From BP-464 sp963825415 (GTDB lineage: Bacteria > Actinomycetota > Thermoleophilia > Solirubrobacterales > Solirubrobacteraceae), in contig CAWGTD010000006.1 in the NCBI GenBank assembly GCA_963825415.1, forward strand, positions 963,677 to 1,027,676: a DNA stretch of 64,000 nucleotides, given 5' to 3'. The position numbers and the translations under genes are program-made. The number at the start of each line of letters is the position of its first letter. Within the stretch, counting starts at the first letter, position 1. Shown here piece by piece: positions 25,595-34,524 of the stretch. The notes beneath the pieces were generated by a model. That model did no database searches, had not been told where the DNA came from, and worked only from the letters and a program-made list of their open reading frames with translations.

Positions 25595-27333
25595 GGGGCG
25601 CGGTCCACCGCGAACACGGCGAACTGGCCGGGGACGGCGGCGAGCAGGCGTGTCGCCGGGGCGCGGCAGCGCTTCCAGAAGGCCGGGTCGGCCGCGCGCC
25701 CACCGGTGGCCTGCGCGAGGTCGGACTTCGACAGCTGGCGCTGGTGGGCGCGGTCCAGCCCCGTCCGCGACTGCGTGACGACGAGCAGCGAGTACCCGCG
25801 CAGCTGCTCGCAGCGCTGGGGCTCGGCGCGGACCGCGTTGCGGGGCCAGTAGAAGCCCAGCCGGCCGTCGAGCGAGACCAGGCGGCCGCCGCGTCGCTCG
25901 AGCGCGGTGCCGACGGCGTCGTGCAGGGCGGCCAGCACCGGATCGGCCGCCGCCCGTGCGCGATCCGGTTCAAACCACCCGCTCACGCCGAGCGAGCGGA
26001 CCGTGCGCACGGCGTTGTTCGAGCCGTCGGGGCGGTTGCCGAGCCCGTCGAGGTTGCGCAGGTCGAAGATCGCCAGGCCGATCACCGCCAGGACGGCGGC
26101 CCAGCCGATCGCCCAGTGCCGGCGCCCGCCGGCCCGCACCGCGGTGGCCAGGGCCGCGGCGACCAGCGCGTAGATCGGCACCCAGGCGGGCGAGAGGTAG
26201 CGCGTCTGGAATGGCGCCGACGCGATCCAGGCCAGCGTCGGGGGCGCTGCCCAGAGCAGCATGCGGGCCAGGTGGACCCGGCTCGGCGCCTCCTCCTCGG
26301 GGCAGCCGCGGCTGAGCAGCAGCGGCACGACGAGGATCGCCGAGCCCAGCAGCGCCGTCGGGCGCTCGGTCGTCCAGGGCCCGAGGACGTCGTGGGCCAG
26401 CGCGGGCAGCACCCAGGACAGCACGATCGCGACGGGAGCGGCGACCGTGGCCGCGCGGCGGTGGGCGACGCCCACCGCGCGGGCGAGCGCATAGGCCAGG
26501 CCGAACAGCAGCGGCACGACCAGGTACGGCCCCAACCACTCCATCCCGGCGACGAACGACGCGCGCGACTGGGCGCCGAGCACGTGGTAGTAGTCGAGCA
26601 CGCCGTTGGACGCCTCGGTCGTGTCCGCACCGCCCACGAACTTGGCGAGCGACTGGCCCATGCGATGGGCCTGCGCCGAATCCCAGGCCAGCGCGAGCAG
26701 CACGCCGGCGACAAGCGGGATCCCGCGCCACACCACCCGCTCGCGGCGGCCCGAGCCGACCAGCAGCGCCAGGCCGATGCCCAGCAGGCCGAAGAACGCC
26801 GACGGCTTGGCGAGCCCGGCCAACGCGGCCAGAACCACGATCGCCGCGCCTCGCCACAGCGCCGCCCGGCCGCCCGCCCCACCGCGATCGGACAGAGCGA
26901 CCGCGCCGGTGACGCCCACCATCGCGCCGACGGCCACGTCGGTCAGGCCCGCGGCGGCCAGCGAGACGAAGTCCGGCGTGGCGACCAGCAGCGCCGCCGC
27001 GAGCGCCGCGGTCAGGGCGCCCGCCCGGTCCTGAGCGGCGACCCGCCAGACCGCGACCAGCAGCAGCAGGGCGAACGCCAGCGACCAGAGTCGTCCGATC
27101 CACTCGTGGAAGCCGAAGACGTTCCAGAGCTCGCCCTGGACCACGTAGACCAGCGGCCGATGCAGGTAGCCGCTGCCGATCCCCGGGAAGTGCAGGTCGC
27201 CCTCGAGGCCGATCAGGCGCGACCAGCGCCCGTAGATCAGCGCGTCGGTGGCATGGAACGGGACGGTGACGGCGACGAACGTCGCCGCCGCGACGAACAG
27301 CGCCACCGGGGCGGCGAGCGCGCGTGTGATCAT
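25591..27333 (-). CDS. GT-C membrane glycosyltransferase
   Basis: 580 residues, ATG at 27333 overlapping the methyltransferase stop once that gene's frameshift is corrected. Conserved pieces: PFHATDALIYGRWSRLIG (catalytic Asp region), GYLHRPLVYVVQGELWNV, FHEWIGRLWSLAF, AGLAKPSAFFGLLGIGLALL and FQTRYLSPAWVPIYAL. The C-terminal 130 residues are soluble and include RLGFYWPRNAVRAEP, resembling FYWPTGG in its paralogue at 21420. Read without correction the methyltransferase and this protein look like one 817-residue fusion; I regard that as an artefact. It ends in TTGA overlap with the flippase gene. Confidence 0.82.
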   Translation of the reverse strand: MITRALAAPVALFVAAATFVAVTVPFHATDALIYGRWSRLIGLEGDLHFPGIGSGYLHRPLVYVVQGELWNVFGFHEWIGRLWSLAFALLLLVAVWRVAAQDRAGALTAALAAALLVATPDFVSLAAAGLTDVAVGAMVGVTGAVALSDRGGAGGRAALWRGAAIVVLAALAGLAKPSAFFGLLGIGLALLVGSGRRERVVWRGIPLVAGVLLALAWDSAQAHRMGQSLAKFVGGADTTEASNGVLDYYHVLGAQSRASFVAGMEWLGPYLVVPLLFGLAYALARAVGVAHRRAATVAAPVAIVLSWVLPALAHDVLGPWTTERPTALLGSAILVVPLLLSRGCPEEEAPSRVHLARMLLWAAPPTLAWIASAPFQTRYLSPAWVPIYALVAAALATAVRAGGRRHWAIGWAAVLAVIGLAIFDLRNLDGLGNRPDGSNNAVRTVRSLGVSGWFEPDRARAAADPVLAALHDAVGTALERRGGRLVSLDGRLGFYWPRNAVRAEPQRCEQLRGYSLLVVTQSRTGLDRAHQRQLSKSDLAQATGGRAADPAFWKRCRAPATRLLAAVPGQFAVFAVDRAP

Positions 27334-28044
27334 CGGCGCAGGAGGTAGAGCTCGTCGGGACCGAACCTGTCGGCGCGCAGCAGGCCGTGGCGCCGTGCGG
27401 ATCGCTCGCCGATAGCGCTCGACGGCGCCGACCACCTCCACGGCGCCGAGCCGGGCGGCGGTGTCGCGGCCGTAGAGGCGAACGTGGTCGGGATGCCCGA
27501 AGCGGGCGAGCCGCTCCTCCTCGGAGCGCGCGGCCGGGTCCTCGATCGTGGCGGGCACCGAGCGGTCGACCGGCACCATCACCACCACGCATCCGTCAGG
27601 TCGCGCTACGCGGCGCAGCTCGGCCAGCGCGGCCTGCTCGCCGGGCACGTGTTCGAGCACGTGCGAGCAGAGGATCGTGTCGAAGGACGCGTCCTCGAAC
27701 GGCAGCGCGGTGATGTCGGCCGCCACCATCGCCTGGCTTGAGTCCAGGTCGGCCGAGACGTACTCGAGGCCGTCGCGTCTGCGCAGCCGCTCCTCGCTGG
27801 CATCGTCGGGGCCGAACGCCAGCAGCCGCCCGCGCAGGCGATCCTCCTCGGCCAGCCACAACCACAGCAGGCGGTGCCGCTCGGCGCACCCGCACCCGGG
27901 GCACAGCACGCCGTCGCGCCCTCCGTACGGCAGGAAGCGCCGGAAGTGCCGGTCGCAGACCGGGCAGTGCACCGCGTCGCCGCGCTCGCGCACGCGCCGC
28001 CGCCACGCGCGCGCTCGGGCAAGCGGCCGGCCGGGAGCCCTCAC
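27330..28044 (-). CDS. Zinc-ribbon methyltransferase (1-nt frameshift near its end)
   Basis: About 237 residues. VHCPVCDRHFRRFLPYG and VLCPGCGCAERHRLLWLWL form an N-terminal zinc-binding motif seen in a group of class I methyltransferases. The core has LAFGPDDAS, EYVSADLDSSQAM, DITALPFEDASFD and CSHVLEHVPGE. The frame breaks at 27407-27412; dropping one base changes ERYRRAIR into ERYGERSARRHGLLRAD followed by a PDELYLLRR ending, as expected for this family, with its TGA overlapping the next ATG. GTG 28044 gives a full zinc ribbon and is taken as start. The target is unknown. Confidence 0.78.
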
Positions 28045-28078
28045 CGCGGGCGCCGGACGAGCGCCCGTCGCCGCGGCG

Positions 28079-29128
28079 TCATCCAGCTCCGGCCTCGGCC
28101 GCGACCGGCTGCTCGAGGTCTTCGGCGCGGCGCTCCTCCCCCGCCGCCTCCGCGCGGCGGCGGTCGACCTCGGCGATGTGCGAGCGCCGCCAGGCGATCA
28201 GCTCGCGCAGACCGTCCTCGAGGCCGACGCTCGCCTCGTAGCCGAGGTCGCGCGTCGCGGCGACGGGATCGCCGATGCGGTTCTTGACGAAGGTCAGCCC
28301 CTGCGGCTCGTAGCGGATGCCCGCGTCGGAGCCGCTGATCTCCAGCACGAGCTCGGCCAGCTCCTTCAGCGACGTGCGCTTCCCGGTGCCGACGTTGTAG
28401 AAGGCGTCGGTCGCGGCGGAGCGCATCGCGCAGACGTTCGCCGCCGCGCAGTCGGTGACGTAGACGAAGTCGTAGGCCTGCGAGCCGTCGCCGTAGAGCG
28501 TCAGCGGCTCGCCGCGGTCGATCGCGTCGAGCATCTTCATGATCACCGCGATGTAGGCGCCGCGATAGTCCTGGCGGGCGCCGTAGACGTTCATGTAGCG
28601 CAGCCCCACGTAGTCGAGGCCGTGGCGCTCGTTGTAGGCCCGCGCCATCGCCTCGCCGGCGATCTTGGTCGCGCCGTAGAAGGTCCGGTTGTTGAACGGG
28701 TGGTCCTCGGTCATCGGCTCGGACACCGCGTCGCCGTAGACCGACGCGCTCGAGGAGTAGACGAGCCGCTGGACCCCTTGCGCGACGCACGCCTCGAGCA
28801 CGTTGAACGTCCCGCGGACGTTCACGTCGAAGGCGGCGCGCGGGTACTCGTGGCACTGCAGCAGCCACAGGGCGGCGAAATGAAAGACGCCGTCGGCGCC
28901 CTTCAGCGCGGCCTCGAGGATGTCGGTCTGCGTGATGTCGCCGCCGGCCTCGAACACGCGCACCCGGTCGTCGAGCAGCGCCTCGGCCAGGTTCTCGTGG
29001 GTGCCGCGCACGAAGTTGTCGTAGACGACGATCTCGCCGACGTCCTGCGCCCGCAGGGCGTCAACGGTGTGCGAGCCGATCAGCCCGGCGCCGCCGATGA
29101 CGACCAGGCGCTTGCCGCGGATGTCCAT
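28079..29128 (-). CDS. NAD-dependent sugar epimerase (UDP-glucose 4-epimerase-like)
   Basis: 349 residues. VVIGGAGLIGSHTVDAL is the Rossmann motif, IVVYDNFVRG shows the NAD-selecting aspartate, and YSSSASVYGDA then FYGATKIAGE give the catalytic Ser/Tyr/Lys triad. RYMNVYGARQDYRGAYIAVI and LYGDGSQAYDFVYVTD belong to the nucleotide-sugar-binding lobe. The TACCCT box 6 nt before ATG 29128 supports the start. It begins the minus-strand block of methyltransferase, GT-C and flippase genes and probably makes their nucleotide sugar. Confidence 0.9.
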   Translation of the reverse strand: MDIRGKRLVVIGGAGLIGSHTVDALRAQDVGEIVVYDNFVRGTHENLAEALLDDRVRVFEAGGDITQTDILEAALKGADGVFHFAALWLLQCHEYPRAAFDVNVRGTFNVLEACVAQGVQRLVYSSSASVYGDAVSEPMTEDHPFNNRTFYGATKIAGEAMARAYNERHGLDYVGLRYMNVYGARQDYRGAYIAVIMKMLDAIDRGEPLTLYGDGSQAYDFVYVTDCAAANVCAMRSAATDAFYNVGTGKRTSLKELAELVLEISGSDAGIRYEPQGLTFVKNRIGDPVAATRDLGYEASVGLEDGLRELIAWRRSHIAEVDRRRAEAAGEERRAEDLEQPVAAEAGAG

Positions 29129-29134
29129 GCCCGG

Positions 29135-29140
29135 AGGGTA
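29135..29140 (-). promoter_or_regulatory. -10 element TACCCT for epimerase at 29128
   Basis: TACCCT lies 6 nt before ATG 29128, the shortest spacing seen here. A leaderless transcript is expected. Confidence 0.5.
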
Positions 29141-29159
29141 TTGGCCGCGGGCGGGCCTA

Positions 29160-30167
29160 CTAGGCCGGCTTGCGGATCCGGTAGGACCCGCCGATACCCG
29201 CGTGCATGTCGCCGAGCATCGGGCGGTGGTTGTAGTCGTAGCGCAGCGACCGCAGGAAGTCGCGGTGCTCGGCCGCCAGGCGCTCGTCGGCGATGGCGCT
29301 CGCCCACGACTCCTGCATCGCGCGCAGCTCGATCTGCGAGAGGTAGCCGCCCAGATAACGAGCCTCGAACCCCGCGGCCTCGAGCAGGCCCACGAACTCC
29401 TCACCGGAATAGCAGCGCGCGATCGGGCACTGCTCGCCGTCGGTGCTGCGCGGGAAGGCCTCCTCGGCCGACAGGCCCGGCCAGCGGCCGTCGCGGACCA
29501 GCAGCTCCCAGGCGACCCGCAGATGCATCCACACCGAGTCGCGGTTGTAGACCATGATCGTGCCCTCGCCGCCGGGCCGCAGGACGCGATGCAGCTCGCC
29601 CAGGATCGCCTCGGGCTCGGAGGTGTGGTGCAGGACGCCCTGGCTGGAGAGGAAGTCGAACGTCGCGTCGTCGAACGGCAGCGCGGTGCCCGTGTCGCTG
29701 AGCTGCACGATCCCCACGCGCTGCTCGTCGATCCCGTGCAGGGCGAGGCGGTGGCGCGCGAGCCGGATCGCGGTCTGCGACACGTCGACGCCGACGATCC
29801 GCCGGGCGGCGCTCCACATGGCGAAGCCGACGAGGTCGTTGCCCGGGCCGCAGCCGTAGTCGAGGACGACCTCGTCATCGTGCGAGCCGTAGAGCCCGGA
29901 GAACTCGCGGAACAGCGGGTACTCGGCGAAGCGCTTCTCGAGGTAGCGCGCCGATTGGCGGGCGGTGACGAACGGCGCGTCGTTGACCGTGTGCGCGGTC
30001 CAGTAGGCATCGACGTCGTTGGCGGGGCCGCCCGCGCCGCCACCGCGCGGCCGCTGGGTGACACGGCGCTCGCGGGCGCGCATGACCACGCGCCCGACAC
30101 GGGCCTTGACGTGCGGCCTGAACCCCAGCCGGGCAAGGGCCTCCGCGAGCTGATCGGCGGTCGCCAT
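29160..30167 (-). CDS. SAM-dependent methyltransferase
   Basis: 335 residues. VVLDYGCGPGNDLVGFAMWS is motif I, then IVGVDVSQTAI and DFLSSQGVLHHTSEPEAIL. An N-terminal region with YWTAHTVNDAPF and a C-terminal extension with CPIARCYSGEEFVGLLEAAG resemble methyltransferases of sugar clusters that act on large acceptors. ATG 30167 is supported by the TAGACT box 10 nt upstream. It is divergent from the glycosyltransferase at 30212 with a 44-bp promoter region between. Confidence 0.84.
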   Translation of the reverse strand: MATADQLAEALARLGFRPHVKARVGRVVMRARERRVTQRPRGGGAGGPANDVDAYWTAHTVNDAPFVTARQSARYLEKRFAEYPLFREFSGLYGSHDDEVVLDYGCGPGNDLVGFAMWSAARRIVGVDVSQTAIRLARHRLALHGIDEQRVGIVQLSDTGTALPFDDATFDFLSSQGVLHHTSEPEAILGELHRVLRPGGEGTIMVYNRDSVWMHLRVAWELLVRDGRWPGLSAEEAFPRSTDGEQCPIARCYSGEEFVGLLEAAGFEARYLGGYLSQIELRAMQESWASAIADERLAAEHRDFLRSLRYDYNHRPMLGDMHAGIGGSYRIRKPA

Positions 30168-30177
30168 GCGGGGCGGC

Positions 30178-30183
30178 AGTCTA
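30178..30183 (-). promoter_or_regulatory. -10 element TAGACT for methyltransferase at 30167
   Basis: TAGACT is 10 nt before ATG 30167 on the minus strand, inside a 44-bp divergent spacer. Confidence 0.5.
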
Positions 30184-30195
30184 GATACGACCGGG

Positions 30196-30201
30196 TAGCG
30201 T
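30196..30201 (+). promoter_or_regulatory. -10 element TAGCGT for glycosyltransferase at 30212
   Basis: TAGCGT is 10 nt before ATG 30212. It argues against the GTG at 30200, which lies inside the box. Confidence 0.55.
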
Positions 30202-30211
30202 GCAAGGGCGA

Positions 30212-31525
30212 ATGGGACCAAACGTCCTGGTCGTGCACGTCATGCGCGAGCACCCCTTGCGCTCGACGATCCGCGATCACCTGCACGCCTTCAGGCAATA
30301 CGGCACGGGCCGTACCGCCTACCTCAACCTCGCCGTCCGCCGGGGCGTGCCGCGCTGGGCGCGGCGGGTCCGCTGGGACGTCGTCGTCCTGCACACCTCC
30401 TACCTGGCGACCTACCGCTGGCGGCCCGACGGGGCGCCGTGGCTGCGCCGGCGCAGCGCCGCGCTGCGCGGGCTCGGCCGCGTGACCGTGGCGCTGCCGC
30501 AGGACGACTTCCTGCGCTCGGACCTGGTCGCCGAGGTCATGGAGGAGCTCGGCGTCGATCACGTGTTCACCCCGGTGCCCGAGTCCGAGCGCCCGAAGGT
30601 CTATCGGCGCATGGACCTCGACCGCGTCCGGTTCCACCTCGCGCTCACCGGCTATCTCGACGACGGCGAGGTCGCCCGCATGGAGCGCGTGGCCGCGGAG
30701 GTCGGCGAGGCGGGCCGCGACATCGACGTCGGCTACCGCGCCTGGCACGCGGCTCGCTGGCTGGGCCGCCACGGCCAGCTCAAGACCGAGATCGCCCGCG
30801 TCTTCGCGGAGGAGGGCCCTCGGCACGGCCTGAAGGTCGACGTCTCCACCCGCGAGCAGGACACGCTCTACGGCGACGACTGGTCGCGCTTTTTGGCCCG
30901 GTCGAAGTACACGATCGGCGTCGAGGGCGGCGCGTCGATCCTCGACCACGACGGCACCCTGCGCGCACGGGTCTACGACTACGAGGTCGCACATCCCGAC
31001 GCGAGCTTCGACGACGTCGAGGCCGCCTGCTTCGCGGGCCGCGACGGCGAGCTTGCGCTCTACGCCGTCTCCCCGCGCCACCTGGAGGCGTGCGCCACCC
31101 GCACGTGTCAGGTCCTCGTCCGCGGCGACTACAACGGCGTGCTCGAGGCCGACCGGCACTACATCCCGCTCGAGCCCGACTTCTCCAACGTCGACGCGGT
31201 GCTGGAGACGCTGCGCCGCGACGACCGCCGCCACGAGATCGTCGAGGCCGCCCACCGCGACGTCGTCGCCAGCGGGCGCTGGACCTACCGCGAGCTGGTG
31301 CGCGCGGTCGAGGCCGTCGCCCCGGCAGACCCCGCCCCGGCGCCGGCGGGCGCGCTGCGCGCCGCCGAGCTCTCCGACCGGCTCTCGTGGGCCTACGTCG
31401 CCGTGCTCGTGCGGGTCGTCATGCCGGTCTGGCTGTTCGCCCTGCGCTCGATCCCCGGGCCGGTCGCGCGGCCGCTCAAGCGCCTGGTGTTCGCCCGGGC
31501 CCAGGCGAAGGCGCAGCGGGCGTGA
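30212..31525 (+). CDS. Putative GT-B glycosyltransferase
   Basis: 437 residues. I do not recognise a named family. Seen directly: an N-terminal Rossmann-like strand (NVLVVHVMREHPLRS), a middle section VTVALPQDDFLRSDL, and a conserved-looking SKYTIGVEGGASILDHDGTL followed by YIPLEPDFSNVD, which resemble the donor-site segments of exostosin-like/GT1 proteins. One hydrophobic stretch near the C-terminus (AYVAVLVRVVMPVWLFAL) could anchor it to the membrane. The next gene starts inside its stop (GTGA). A glycan-building role is inferred from position and fold-like patterns. Confidence 0.6.
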   Translation: MGPNVLVVHVMREHPLRSTIRDHLHAFRQYGTGRTAYLNLAVRRGVPRWARRVRWDVVVLHTSYLATYRWRPDGAPWLRRRSAALRGLGRVTVALPQDDFLRSDLVAEVMEELGVDHVFTPVPESERPKVYRRMDLDRVRFHLALTGYLDDGEVARMERVAAEVGEAGRDIDVGYRAWHAARWLGRHGQLKTEIARVFAEEGPRHGLKVDVSTREQDTLYGDDWSRFLARSKYTIGVEGGASILDHDGTLRARVYDYEVAHPDASFDDVEAACFAGRDGELALYAVSPRHLEACATRTCQVLVRGDYNGVLEADRHYIPLEPDFSNVDAVLETLRRDDRRHEIVEAAHRDVVASGRWTYRELVRAVEAVAPADPAPAPAGALRAAELSDRLSWAYVAVLVRVVMPVWLFALRSIPGPVARPLKRLVFARAQAKAQRA

Positions 31526-32682
31526 GCCGGATCGTCTCGATCACCCCCACCAGCCTGGACGCCGACTCCCGCACCATGAAGACCGCGTCGAGCCTGGCGC
31601 GGATGGGCCACGAGTCGGTCGTCGTCGAGGCGGTGCGATCCAGCGATCCACCCGGCGATGCGCCGTTCGAGCTCGTGACGATCAGCTCCACCGGGGAGGC
31701 GCTCACCGACAGCGAGGCCGCGGGAGCCACGATGAGCGTCGGCTTCGTCGAGGGCATCGCCCGCGTGCTCGGCCGGGTCGCGGGGCCGGTGTACTTCCTG
31801 GCCAGCTCGGCGCTGTTCAACCTGCGCACGGCGCGGCGCCTGCCGGCATCCGACCTCTACTGGCTGCACGGCTACGACCAGGCGCCCGCGGTCTGGCTGC
31901 GCCGGACGCCCTACGTCTACGACGCGCACGACTTCTACCCCGCGCTGCCGTTCGACGGACGCCGCCTGGCGCTGGGCGAGCGCGCGACGCACCGCGTGCG
32001 CGAGCGCATCGAACGCCGCTGCGTGCGCCGCGCCGCCGCCCGCGTGACGACCAGCGCGACGATGGCCCGGCTGTACGAGCGCCGCTACGGCTCGGCGTTC
32101 GAGGTCGTGGTCAACGCCCAGGACACCCGGACCGCCCAGCCCGCGGAGGGCGACGTGCGCGCGGCGGCCGGGCTCGGCGCCGACGAGTTCGTCATCGCGA
32201 TGGTCGGCAACCACAAGCCCGGCACCGTGCTGCCGGCGCAACTTCCACCCGGCGTCCACGTCGTCGTGGTGGGGGCCGGCTACGACGACGTGGAGGCGCC
32301 CGCGCAGGTGCACACCGTGGGCCCCGTGCCGGCCGACCAGGTCGCCGGCTTCCTGCGGACCGCCGACGCTTCCGGCCTCTTCTACGTGCCCGTCAACGAG
32401 AACTCCCAGGCCCAGCTCGTCAACGGGCTCTTCCATGCCGTGGCAGCGGGCCTGCCGCTGCTCTATCCCAGCGGGATGGACGCGATCCGCGAGGTCTGCG
32501 AGCGCCACGGGCTCGGCGTCGCGTTCGATCCGGACGACCCCGCGTCGCTGGCCCGGGCGATCGCGGAGCTGCGCTCGGGGATGGATGAGTTGCGCCGGGC
32601 GGTCGCGGCCGCCCGACCCGACCTCGAGTGGGCCCACGAGGAACCGACGCTGGCCGCGGTGGTCCGCGCCGCGACGGGATAA
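31522..32682 (+). CDS. GT4-like glycosyltransferase
   Basis: 386 residues with GTG start overlapping the previous stop. The N-terminal half has SLDADSRTMKTASSLARMGH and VYDAHDFYPALPFDG, like enzymes that begin with TRV.K.A..L...GH. The C-terminal half has FVIAMVGNHKPG, LFYVPVNENSQAQLVNGLFH and AVAAGLPLLYPSGMDAIREV, where the usual EX7E donor motif is degenerate. It precedes the AsnB-like gene at 32689 by only 6 bp. A sugar transfer role is likely; donor unknown. Confidence 0.75.
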   Translation: MSRIVSITPTSLDADSRTMKTASSLARMGHESVVVEAVRSSDPPGDAPFELVTISSTGEALTDSEAAGATMSVGFVEGIARVLGRVAGPVYFLASSALFNLRTARRLPASDLYWLHGYDQAPAVWLRRTPYVYDAHDFYPALPFDGRRLALGERATHRVRERIERRCVRRAAARVTTSATMARLYERRYGSAFEVVVNAQDTRTAQPAEGDVRAAAGLGADEFVIAMVGNHKPGTVLPAQLPPGVHVVVVGAGYDDVEAPAQVHTVGPVPADQVAGFLRTADASGLFYVPVNENSQAQLVNGLFHAVAAGLPLLYPSGMDAIREVCERHGLGVAFDPDDPASLARAIAELRSGMDELRRAVAAARPDLEWAHEEPTLAAVVRAATG

Positions 32683-32688
32683 ACGCGC

Positions 32689-34503
32689 GTGTGCGGGATC
32701 GCAGGGATCGTCGGCGGCACGCCGCAAACGCCGGTGCTCGAACGGATGGCGGGCCGCATGGCCGCGCGTGGGCCCGACGGCGAAGCGGTCTGGCTCGAGG
32801 GCTCCTGCGGGTTCGCATTCCGCCGGCTGGCGATCATCGACCTCGACGAGCGCTCGATGCAGCCGATGCACCTCGGCCCGCTGCACCTCGTCTTCAACGG
32901 CGAGATCTACAACTACCGCGAGCTGCGCGCCGAGCTCTCGAGCCGCCGCCACGTCTTCACGACCGAGGGCGACACGGAGGTGCTGCTGCACGCCTGGGAC
33001 GAATGGGGCGAGGGCGCTCTGGAGCGCGTCAACGCGATGTTCGCCTTCGCCGTCTTCGACGAGCGCGACGGATCGCTGACCCTGGCCGTCGACCCGTTCG
33101 GGGAGAAGCCGCTGCTCTGGGCGCGCGACGGCGAGCGGCTCGTGTTCGGCTCCGACGTGCAGGCGCTGCGCGAGGCCCTGCCGGCGCTGGGCGCGCCGGA
33201 CGCCGCCGCGACCGCCGCGTTCGTCTCGCACGGCACGATGCCGCCGGTCGCCCGGACGTTCTTCGCGGGGATCGACCGCGTGCCCGGCGGGCACCTGCTG
33301 CGCTGGCGTGACGGCACGGCCGAGCTGCGGCGCTACTGGGCGCCCCGCCCCGTCGATGTTCCCGACGAATACCCGGAGGCCGTGGCGGTCCTGCGCGAGC
33401 TGCTGACCGACTCGATCCGCCTGCGGCTGCGCTCCGACGTCCCGGTCGGGACGTCGCTGAGCGGTGGGATCGACTCCAGCGCGATCGTCTGCCTGTCGGC
33501 CGCCCTGGCCGGCGACCACCGCCGCCATGCGTTCACCGCCCGCTTCCCGGGCTACGAACGCGACGAGTGGGGCTATGCGAGCGCGGTCGCCGCGGCCGCC
33601 GGCGTCGTCTCCCATCACGCGGCCGAGCCGACGATGGAGACGCTCGCGGCCGACCTGCCCGCCTTCGTGGCCGGCCAGCAGGAGCCCGTGCTCAAGCTCA
33701 ACCAGTACGCCCAGTGGGCGGTCTTCGAGGCGGCCCGCGACGCGGGCGTGACGGTGCTGCTCGACGGGCAGGGCGCCGACGAGCTGTTCGCCGGCTACCT
33801 GCTCACGCGCGGCTTCGCGCTGCGCGCCCAGGGCGTCGTCGCGCTCGCGCGCGCCTACGCTCGCGAGCCCGACACGCGCCTGCCCGTGCGTCTCGCGCTC
33901 ACCCGCGACGTCATGCCGCACGCGCTCGCCACCCGGCTGCGGGCTCGCGACGCCTCCCCGTATGCGGCGCCCGCCGCCGCGGCGACCGGTGCGGCGACGC
34001 GCCCGGAGGAGCCCGCTAACGGCGACGATCGTTCTCCGCTGCGCCGCCAGCTGCTGCGCGAGGCCTTCCACGTCTCGCTGCCCCACCTGCTGCGCTACGG
34101 CGACCGCAACTCGATGGCCCATTCGCGCGAGGTGCGCCTGCCGTTCCTGGACCGGCGCGTGGCGGAGTTCGCGCTCTCGCTGCCGCCCGATTTTCTGGTG
34201 CGCGACGGCCTGACCAAGGCCGTGCTGCGCGATGCCGTCCGCGATCTCGTGCCGGGCCAGGTGCTCGCGCGGCGCGACAAGGTGGGCTTCGAGCCTCCGC
34301 AGGAGAGCTGGCTGAACAGCGAGGCGGCGCGCTCCTGGGCAGCCGACGCACTGCTCGACTGCAGCGCGCGCGAGACCGGCCTCTACGACGTCGCCGCCGT
34401 CGAGGCCGACCTGCGCGCCGGGCACTGGCGTGATCCCGATGCGCTGTGGCGCGCCCTGAACGTGGAGCTGTGGCGCGCGCAGTTCGACCCCGCCGCCGGC
34501 TAG
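32689..34503 (+). CDS. Asparagine synthase-like amidotransferase 2
   Basis: 604 residues. GTG 32689 gives the nucleophile as Cys2 (MCGIAGIVGG), with ARGPDGE and FNGEIYNY in the glutaminase domain. The synthetase domain has SGGIDS at 258-263 and LDGQGADELFAGY. It is closely similar throughout to the protein at 49139 (for example FRRLAIIDLDERSMQPMHLG in both), so these two arose by duplication, while the copy at 9933 is more distant. A role in converting a uronic acid to its amide is inferred from context; true asparagine synthesis cannot be excluded. Confidence 0.9.
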   Translation: MCGIAGIVGGTPQTPVLERMAGRMAARGPDGEAVWLEGSCGFAFRRLAIIDLDERSMQPMHLGPLHLVFNGEIYNYRELRAELSSRRHVFTTEGDTEVLLHAWDEWGEGALERVNAMFAFAVFDERDGSLTLAVDPFGEKPLLWARDGERLVFGSDVQALREALPALGAPDAAATAAFVSHGTMPPVARTFFAGIDRVPGGHLLRWRDGTAELRRYWAPRPVDVPDEYPEAVAVLRELLTDSIRLRLRSDVPVGTSLSGGIDSSAIVCLSAALAGDHRRHAFTARFPGYERDEWGYASAVAAAAGVVSHHAAEPTMETLAADLPAFVAGQQEPVLKLNQYAQWAVFEAARDAGVTVLLDGQGADELFAGYLLTRGFALRAQGVVALARAYAREPDTRLPVRLALTRDVMPHALATRLRARDASPYAAPAAAATGAATRPEEPANGDDRSPLRRQLLREAFHVSLPHLLRYGDRNSMAHSREVRLPFLDRRVAEFALSLPPDFLVRDGLTKAVLRDAVRDLVPGQVLARRDKVGFEPPQESWLNSEAARSWAADALLDCSARETGLYDVAAVEADLRAGHWRDPDALWRALNVELWRAQFDPAAG

Positions 34504-34507
34504 CGGC

Positions 34508-34513
34508 TAGCGT
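34508..34513 (+). promoter_or_regulatory. -10 element TAGCGT for GT-C gene at 34525
   Basis: TAGCGT is 11 nt before ATG 34525 and 5 bp after the AsnB-like stop. Confidence 0.5.
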
Positions 34514-34524
34514 CCCGCGCCGTC

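Noticed and set aside
28079..31255. A 1058-codon open frame on the minus strand
   Set aside because: Real coding starts at ATG 29128 (epimerase). Upstream it is shadow of the methyltransferase at 29160 and antisense to the glycosyltransferase at 30212.
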